A DNA stretch of 11,628 nucleotides from Deltaproteobacteria bacterium (GTDB taxonomy: Bacteria > Desulfobacterota > Desulfobacteria > Desulfobacterales > JAFDCJ01), in the NCBI GenBank assembly GCA_024277475.1, contig JAJRVC010000256.1, forward strand, positions 1 through 11,628. The letters are read 5' to 3'. Position 1 is the stretch's first letter. Every line of letters begins with the position of its first letter. The notes beneath the pieces are model-generated. The model was not told the origin of the DNA and did no database searches. It was given only the letters and a program-made list of their open reading frames with translations. The position numbers were made by a program, and so were the translations under genes. Of the stretch, positions 7,219-11,628 are shown piece after piece.

Positions 7219-8529
7219 ATGGACCCCACTATGTCAGCAATCGTTGGTTTGATTTTCCTCATGGCCCTGATGGCCCTGCGGATGCCCGTCTCCTTCGCCA
7301 TGTTCCTGGCGGGGGTTCTGGGAATCGCCTATATGATTTCCACCGGCGCCGCAATACACATGCTGTCAACCAATGTGTGGGGGCAAATATCTTCTTACAG
7401 CTTAAGCGTAATTCCGCTCTTCGTCCTGATGGGGCAGCTTGCCTTTCACTCGGGTATTACCGAACGGCTTTACGGCGCTGCTTATAAATGGGTTGGGCGG
7501 CTGCCCGGTGGTCTGGCGGCGACCACCATACTTTCAAGCGCCGGATTCGCCGCTATCTGTGGCTCCAATACAGCCACTTCGGCGACGATGGGAACGATTG
7601 CCCTTCCGGAGATGGAGCGCTACCGATACGACCCGTCGTTCAGCACCGGCAGCGTTGCTATCGGCGGCACACTAGGCGTGGTCATCCCGCCGAGTGTTCT
7701 TCTCATCATCATTGCGGTGCAGACCAAACAGTCCATCACCCAGCTCTTCCTGGCCTGCATCATACCCGGTGCCATGTTAACGGGATTGCTGCTTATTACC
7801 GCAGTGTTGCTGTGTATCAGAAATCCGAGTTTAGGGCCGCCGGGCCCCAGAACTCCCATGAAGGAAAAACTGTTCGCGCTCACGGGGATAATCGAGGCGG
7901 TATTGCTTTTCCTGTTGGTAATCGGCGGGATGTACGCCGGGTGGTTCACTCCCACCGAGGCGGGGGCGGCCGGATCTTTTGGTGCGCTTATCATTGGACT
8001 ATCCAGGAGGAAACTTTCAAAAGAGAAATTCATTCGGGCCCTGACTGAGACTACGCGAATTTCAGCGATGGTGATTCTCATGATAACCGGAGCCGTTATG
8101 TTCGGTCGCTTTCTGACCATTACCCGGCTGCCCTACGAGCTCGCCGAATGGGCGATTTCACTCCATCTGCCGAATATCCTGATTCTTATGGTTGTTTTCT
8201 CGATATACCTGGTGGGAGGCTGTCTGATGGATGGCCTGGGCTTTCTCGTGGTCACCATTCCCATCTTTTTCCCTCTCGGGGAGGCCCTCGGATACAATCC
8301 CATCTGGTTCACAGTGATGATTACCCTGGTTACCACAATGGGTGCGGTTACCCCGCCGGTTGGGATCAATGTTTACATAGTCAAAGGGCTTTGTCCGGAG
8401 GTGCCCATCCAGACGATCTTCAGAGGTGTCTCGGTCTTTCTGATCCCCTATGTCGTCTGTCTGGCTTTAATTTTCATTTTCCCCCAAATTGCTCTCTATC
8501 TGGTTCATTCGTTAATGCAAATTTATTGA
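7219..8529 (+). CDS. dctM: TRAP transporter large permease subunit (DctM family)
   Basis: This 436-residue polytopic membrane protein is full length for DctM and is hydrophobic throughout, consistent with about a dozen membrane segments. Family motifs are clear: GGTLGVVIPPS with LACIIPGA (about residues 150-190), GMYAGWFTPTEAGAAGSFGA (about 237-256), and the C-terminal TMGAVTPPVGINVYIVKG region (about 372-389). Together with DctP and DctQ it uses an ion gradient, usually sodium, to import an organic acid. The ATG abuts the dctQ stop, with AGGAGG at 7201-7206 and AAGGA at 7208-7212 as possible ribosome-binding sites. Sampled stretches are clearly more GC-rich (about 63% at 7501-7560) than the following UbiD gene (about 42% at 9241-9300). 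Confidence 0.95.
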   Translation: MDPTMSAIVGLIFLMALMALRMPVSFAMFLAGVLGIAYMISTGAAIHMLSTNVWGQISSYSLSVIPLFVLMGQLAFHSGITERLYGAAYKWVGRLPGGLAATTILSSAGFAAICGSNTATSATMGTIALPEMERYRYDPSFSTGSVAIGGTLGVVIPPSVLLIIIAVQTKQSITQLFLACIIPGAMLTGLLLITAVLLCIRNPSLGPPGPRTPMKEKLFALTGIIEAVLLFLLVIGGMYAGWFTPTEAGAAGSFGALIIGLSRRKLSKEKFIRALTETTRISAMVILMITGAVMFGRFLTITRLPYELAEWAISLHLPNILILMVVFSIYLVGGCLMDGLGFLVVTIPIFFPLGEALGYNPIWFTVMITLVTTMGAVTPPVGINVYIVKGLCPEVPIQTIFRGVSVFLIPYVVCLALIFIFPQIALYLVHSLMQIY

Positions 8530-8541
8530 AAGGTTCGATCC

Positions 8542-8580
8542 ATGCCTCAAAACAACGCAAAGCCAAGGCGGATGGCTTAA
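8542..8580 (+). other. Short intercistronic element with a hairpin and a 12-codon frame
   Basis: The 90 bases between dctM and the UbiD gene contain AAGCCA (8560-8565) and TGGCTT (8573-8578), which can form a 6-bp stem with a 7-base loop. The same stretch is an open frame of 12 codons (ATG 8542 to TAA 8578-8580, reading MPQNNAKPRRMA) preceded by AAAGG. It could be a leader peptide, but its size makes chance likely. The hairpin has no T run, so it is not a normal terminator. Confidence 0.2.
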
Positions 8581-8619
8581 AGGCGTGAGATTGGCTGGTT
8601 GTAAAAAGGAGAACAATGA

Positions 8620-10038
8620 ATGAAAAAAAACACTCCCTCTACTGCACGCCGAAAAAGGCTTGAACATGCAATAGATCGGCTCACCGATCTTACCAGTTGT
8701 ATTGCCTACCTTGAAAAGACCGGGTATCTTGTTCGCGTAAAGTCTGCGGTTGCCCCTAAATATGAATTGGCCGGGATTGCCAAGAGGTTTGAAGGGAAAA
8801 AATGTGTATTGTTTGAGCGGATAAGAGGAAGCAAGTACCCTGTATTCATTGGAATGTTATGGAACAGGAATATTGTCGGCGATATATTTGGAATAACTAA
8901 GGGGAAAATACCTTTTGTTATAGCGGAGGCTATTGGCGACTGGCAGAAAAATAAAGACAAACTGTCGTCGCCAATTCTAATGAAAGGCCCTGCTAACGAG
9001 GTTGTTGAGGAAAATATCAATCTTTTTAAACTCCCGATCCCGGTTCATGCTTTAGAGGATGGTGGTAGATATTTTGATTCTTCGGTCGTCATTGTTAAAA
9101 ATCCGGAAACAGGAGTCCCGAATACTTCTATCCATCGGATGATGGTAACCAAAAAAGACCGATTGACATTTCTAATTGATCCCGACCGTCATTTAGGTGC
9201 TTATCTGGACATAGCGCAAAAAAGAAACAAACCTCTCCAACTGACAATAAATAACGGTGTAGGCATTGTTCCGTGGTTTGTTTCCACTATACCCAAACAA
9301 GGTGATGGAAAGTATGAAATCGCAAATCATATCCTCGGAAAACCGGTCAGTTTAATAAAAGCACAGAGAGTCGATGCACCCGCATACGCTAATGCCCAGT
9401 TTGTTATTGAGGCCGAGATTCTCCCAAATAAGAGAGAAATGGAAGGACCTTTTGCGGAAGTTACCGGCTACTATGCATCACGCCAAAAAAGATGGGTGAT
9501 GAGGGTACTGGCTATAACCCATCGGAAAAATCCTGTCTTCCACAGTCTTTTGTCGGGGCAAGAGGTTTGGAATGCAGTGGGTTTTACCGCAGAGGCAAAA
9601 ATATTCGCCACGGTTAGAAAAAAGATTCCCCAACTGAAGGCCGTGTATTTGGACTATGGCGGGTGTGGATTCTATGGCGCCGTCATCCAGGTGAAAAAAA
9701 ATAAATCCGGCGTCGGAAAGAAAGCGATTAAAGAAACATTCAGCGCTTTCCAGTCACTCCAAAGAGTTGTTGCGGTCGATACAGATGTTAACCTGTATGA
9801 TCCGAATGATGTTAACTGGGCAATCACGACGCGATTCAATCCTGACAGTGACCTGGTCATTCTAAAAAATCAGATTGGACACATACTCAATCCAATGGTT
9901 AAAATTAATCCGGACGGTAAAGGCGGAACGGTAACAAAAATGGGTTTAGATGCCACCGTTCCATACCCAAAGACAAAAATTTTTGAACGGGTAAAATTCA
10001 TGGATGTCAATTTGAATAATTACGAGATCAATGAATAA
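8620..10038 (+). CDS. UbiD family prenylated-FMN decarboxylase/carboxylase
   Basis: This 472-residue protein has the length and motifs of UbiD-type reversible (de)carboxylases. The active-site triad Arg-Glu-Glu is present: Arg173 in NTSIHR, and Glu275 and Glu280 in EGPFAE, matching Arg173, Glu277 and Glu282 of the fungal enzyme Fdc1. Other family segments are EDGGRYFD (146-153), FVIEAEILPNKREMEGPFAE (261-280) and VVAVDTDVNLYD (383-394). The cofactor is prenylated FMN made by a UbiX protein, which is not in this window. Members act on aromatic or unsaturated acids, including 4-hydroxybenzoate, protocatechuate and, in the reverse direction, phenols and polycyclic aromatics. AAGGAG at 8606-8611 precedes the ATG with eight bases. 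The gene follows the TRAP operon by 90 bases and precedes the dehalogenase-like gene by 146; aromatic acid metabolism is the best inference. Catabolic use is likelier than ubiquinone synthesis because no ubi genes are near. Confidence 0.92.
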   Translation: MKKNTPSTARRKRLEHAIDRLTDLTSCIAYLEKTGYLVRVKSAVAPKYELAGIAKRFEGKKCVLFERIRGSKYPVFIGMLWNRNIVGDIFGITKGKIPFVIAEAIGDWQKNKDKLSSPILMKGPANEVVEENINLFKLPIPVHALEDGGRYFDSSVVIVKNPETGVPNTSIHRMMVTKKDRLTFLIDPDRHLGAYLDIAQKRNKPLQLTINNGVGIVPWFVSTIPKQGDGKYEIANHILGKPVSLIKAQRVDAPAYANAQFVIEAEILPNKREMEGPFAEVTGYYASRQKRWVMRVLAITHRKNPVFHSLLSGQEVWNAVGFTAEAKIFATVRKKIPQLKAVYLDYGGCGFYGAVIQVKKNKSGVGKKAIKETFSAFQSLQRVVAVDTDVNLYDPNDVNWAITTRFNPDSDLVILKNQIGHILNPMVKINPDGKGGTVTKMGLDATVPYPKTKIFERVKFMDVNLNNYEINE

Positions 10039-10078
10039 TCGGTCCATTAAAAAATAATCAATCTGGAGGTTTTAATCC

Positions 10079-10175
10079 ATAGATTTCGCAGGTTACACGG
10101 ATTGCTCTAATCACTTTAAGATCGATGCGAAATTTACAGGGTTTAATTCTCTGCGGCTTGCCGCGGGGAGGTTCA
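10079..10175 (+). repeat. Probable intergenic repeat-like sequence with a hairpin before the dehalogenase gene
   Basis: The gap holds two blocks that resemble repeated intergenic sequences I associate, from memory only, with Desulfobacterota and other genomes: ATAGATTTCGCAGGTTACAC (10079-10098) and CTCTGCGGCTTGCCGCGGGG (10149-10168). The second block folds into an RNA hairpin, 10147-10056-like arm 10147-10056 excluded: bases 10147-10156 pair with 10061-type positions 10161-10170 in + strand numbering, with G-U pairs and a CUUG loop at 10157-10160. Because the G-U pairs become C-A mismatches on the other strand, the structure favours + strand RNA. The GGGGAGG at 10165-10171 inside the 3' arm is the only ribosome-binding-like sequence before the next gene. 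Confidence 0.35.
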
Positions 10176-10184
10176 TTGGTGCCT

Positions 10185-11336
10185 ATGAAAAAAAATGCTT
10201 CGCAAAACCTGGCGTTCCCGGTCGCCGACTATAGATTTGATCAAAAGAACGAAATGTTTAAAAGGTCGCTGTGGGATGAGAAGATGGCTCCTCATGGAAT
10301 GCGTTTTTATAGGGAAGCCGTATTCAGAGAAACAGTGGGATATCGAAAGATTGACTATGCTTTCAGAAACGCCGCCTGGAACATAGAGTGGAGCTCGGGT
10401 TTTGGAAACTCCCAGGGCAATTCCGGCCTCTATTCGTGGGCGGGTGTCAATGAAAGAATAAAGCATTGGGTGGAATGCGATGGACCCGTTAAAGAGTCCC
10501 CCGAAGAGATGAGCCGTATTGTTAAAAAAGCTGCACGTTATTTTGGAGCTGATATAGTGGGTATCTGTCAGGTTCATCCCAACTGGGTTTACTCCCATGA
10601 ATTCAATACCATGACCCGGGAGCATTATCCCATTGAACTACCGGAGGAGTGCAATAATGCAATTGTTCTTGCAATTGCTATGGATTATGAAGGCATTCAA
10701 ATGTCTCCCACAACAATAGAAGGGGCTGTAGTTGGATTCGGATATTCAATGATGGCCGTTGTAGCCAATCTAGTGGCGACGTTCATTCGAGGGCTTGGAT
10801 ACCAGGCAATTCCATGTGGGAACGATACAGCCCTTAGCGTTCCGCTTGCCATGGCAGCAGGTCTGGGAGAAACAGGCCGGCTGGGATATCTGATTACTGA
10901 AAAATTTGGTCCTCGCGTCAGACTCTGTAAGGTTTTTACAGATCTCCCCCTCAGTTATGACAGGTATAAACCCTTTGGTGTGAAAGAATTTTGTGAAACG
11001 TGTAAAAAATGTGCTGTTTACTGCCCCACCCAGGCGATACCCAATGGTGACATGACCACCGAAGGGCACAATATTTCTAATCAAGCCGGCATCTTGAAAT
11101 GGTTTGTGGATCCGGAGAAGTGTTTTGCCTTTTGGGCTAAGAACCGGTCGGATTGCGCCATCTGTATGCGAGTGTGTCCTTTCAACAAGCCCAGCGGCAT
11201 GATCCATGATGTTTCCCGATCTATGATTCGACAAAGAAAAACCATCATTAACCGATTTCTTATCTGGATCGACGACATTTTGGGTTATCACCAACGTATC
11301 CCCGCGAAAAAATTTTGGGATTCTAGTAGTCAGTGA
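10185..11336 (+). CDS. rdhA: Reductive dehalogenase-like protein without Tat signal
   Basis: This 383-residue protein (from ATG 10185) is a corrinoid/iron-sulfur protein of the RdhA family. It contains the family segments AARYFGADIVGICQVHPNWV (117-136), AGLGETGR (225-232) and KVFTDLPL (249-256). Two 4Fe-4S motifs follow: Cys270, 273, 276, 280 (CX2CX2CX3CP) and Cys313, 324, 327, 331 (CX10CX2CX3CP). Tyr187, Asn213 and Arg246 have exactly the 26- and 33-residue spacing of Tyr246, Asn272 and Arg305 in PceA, so the dehalogenation site looks intact. There is no twin-arginine signal, and no RdhB anchor gene follows, suggesting a cytoplasmic, non-respiratory enzyme. No flavin/ferredoxin reductase domain is fused at the C-terminus. 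Start choice is uncertain: GTG 10179 lies 7 bases after GGGGAGG, and ATG 10125 would add 20 residues without a Tat motif. The UbiD gene upstream suggests an aromatic acid substrate. Confidence 0.82.
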   Translation: MKKNASQNLAFPVADYRFDQKNEMFKRSLWDEKMAPHGMRFYREAVFRETVGYRKIDYAFRNAAWNIEWSSGFGNSQGNSGLYSWAGVNERIKHWVECDGPVKESPEEMSRIVKKAARYFGADIVGICQVHPNWVYSHEFNTMTREHYPIELPEECNNAIVLAIAMDYEGIQMSPTTIEGAVVGFGYSMMAVVANLVATFIRGLGYQAIPCGNDTALSVPLAMAAGLGETGRLGYLITEKFGPRVRLCKVFTDLPLSYDRYKPFGVKEFCETCKKCAVYCPTQAIPNGDMTTEGHNISNQAGILKWFVDPEKCFAFWAKNRSDCAICMRVCPFNKPSGMIHDVSRSMIRQRKTIINRFLIWIDDILGYHQRIPAKKFWDSSSQ

Positions 11337-11427
11337 AAATTCTTTATTCTAACTTCGAAAACCTGACCCTTTGGACCCGGGTACCAACTTTCAATTCAAA
11401 CCTGTCTTCAAGCAATCTTCTTTCCCA

Positions 11428-11456
11428 TAAACACACCTGATAGAAAATACTATAAC
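11428..11456 (+). promoter_or_regulatory. Candidate sigma-70-like promoter
   Basis: TAAACA at 11428-11433 (four of six matches to TTGACA) and TATAAC at 11451-11456 (five of six matches to TATAAT) are separated by exactly 17 bases. Transcription would start near 11463 and reach the short frame at 11492 after about 30 bases. The region is AT-rich, so chance matches are expected. Confidence 0.25.
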
Positions 11457-11491
11457 TTGGCTCCCGAAACCATCGTCAGGGAACAACTATC

Positions 11492-11575
11492 ATGAAAAAA
11501 CAACGTGGTGCTCTTAACCCAAGTTCGACAAATTTTTCCCCAAAAAGCCTAAAAACAGCGTTATCACGGTTATAA
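11492..11575 (+). CDS. Very short open frame, possibly the start of a broken gene
   Basis: An ATG at 11492 preceded by AGGGA (11478-11482, nine-base spacer) opens 27 codons reading MKKQRGALNPSSTNFSPKSL onward to a TAA at 11573-11575. The basic, polar composition looks like the N-terminus of a longer protein. Another forward frame is open from 11553 to the window end and encodes a hydrophobic run (YNLLILLIAIG), as if a membrane protein had been frameshifted. I do not recognise a family, and chance is quite possible. Confidence 0.15.
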   Translation: MKKQRGALNPSSTNFSPKSLKTALSRL

Positions 11576-11628
11576 CCTACTGATATTATTGATCGCGATA
11601 GGCCGGAAGGCCAATGTAGTGCCTGAAT

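Larger units (their letters stand above)
11337..11628. other. Terminal 292 bases without a confident gene
   Basis: No long open frame exists on either strand. Visible items are a near-palindrome TTGGACCCGGGTACCAA starting at 11375, a possible promoter at 11428-11456, a 27-codon frame at 11492-11575, a GGTTATAACC palindrome at 11568-11577 and a small GGCC-GGAA-GGCC hairpin at 11601-11612. No T-run terminator follows the dehalogenase gene. The end may be the start of another transcription unit cut by the window edge. Confidence 0.5.

Noticed and set aside
7488..8048. 186-codon + strand frame inside dctM
   Set aside because: It is an out-of-frame reading of the dctM gene; its His- and Arg-rich content is unlike a real protein, and dctM motifs are unbroken in the true frame.
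10076..10238. Open + strand frame over the gap before the dehalogenase gene, following GGAGG near 10065
   Set aside because: It follows a TAA at 10073-10075 and has no ATG, GTG or TTG start early in the frame; it closes with TAG inside the dehalogenase gene.
10770..11294. 174-codon open frame on the - strand
   Set aside because: It is antisense to the iron-sulfur half of the dehalogenase-like gene, whose cysteine motifs are intact on the + strand.
10185..11336. Assignment as epoxyqueuosine reductase QueG
   Set aside because: Both are corrinoid/4Fe-4S proteins, but the GLGETGR and KVFTDLPL segments and the Tyr/Asn/Arg spacing fit RdhA-type proteins better.
1..11628. CRISPR arrays, insertion sequences, rRNA genes
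   Set aside because: No regularly spaced direct repeats, no transposase-like frame and no rRNA-like stretch were seen on either strand.

Overview
The window reads as one accessory catabolic island of an anaerobic, probably sulfate-reducing or syntrophic bacterium of the Desulfobacterota type. That guess rests on gene content (a cobamide/iron-sulfur reductive dehalogenase-like protein, a UbiD-type decarboxylase, a TRAP transporter and CoA-type enzymes) and on mixed, moderate GC. No rRNA or other phylogenetic marker is present. All ten confident genes lie on the + strand.

Layout: 1-242 is a leader with a possible structured RNA and perhaps the last codons of an upstream gene. An M20 metallohydrolase (243-1364, TTG start) and a crotonase-fold enzyme (1472-2209) follow. 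A 359-base gap (2210-2568) ends in a promoter-like stretch and a perfect 10-bp inverted repeat just ahead of a GntR/FCD regulator (2569-3276). Next come two NAD(P)-dependent dehydrogenases, of the octopine/nopaline dehydrogenase family (3403-4494) and the 3-hydroxyacyl-CoA dehydrogenase family (4530-5561). A complete TRAP transporter follows: binding protein (5578-6618), small membrane subunit (6697-7218) and large membrane subunit (7219-8529). The end of the island holds a UbiD-family decarboxylase (8620-10038) and a reductive dehalogenase-like protein without a Tat signal (10185-11336). The last 292 bases have no convincing gene.

How the parts may work together (inference): the GntR/FCD protein probably senses a carboxylate or its breakdown product and acts at the inverted repeat before its own gene. 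The TRAP system imports an organic acid. The M20 hydrolase, crotonase and two dehydrogenases could process an acyl, amide or hydroxy/imino acid. UbiD plus the dehalogenase could remove a carboxylate and a halogen from an aromatic acid. The dehalogenase keeps Tyr, Asn and Arg at exactly the spacing of the PceA active site and both 4Fe-4S motifs, yet has no signal peptide and no RdhB anchor gene beside it. The substrate cannot be read from the sequence.

Two RNA-level features stand out. Strong hairpins sit on both sides of the binding-protein gene, as expected for setting its level above that of its membrane partners. Another hairpin just before the dehalogenase gene contains the only good ribosome-binding sequence. 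Base composition also changes: sampled transporter stretches are clearly more GC-rich than the crotonase, UbiD and intergenic stretches, suggesting a mosaic origin.
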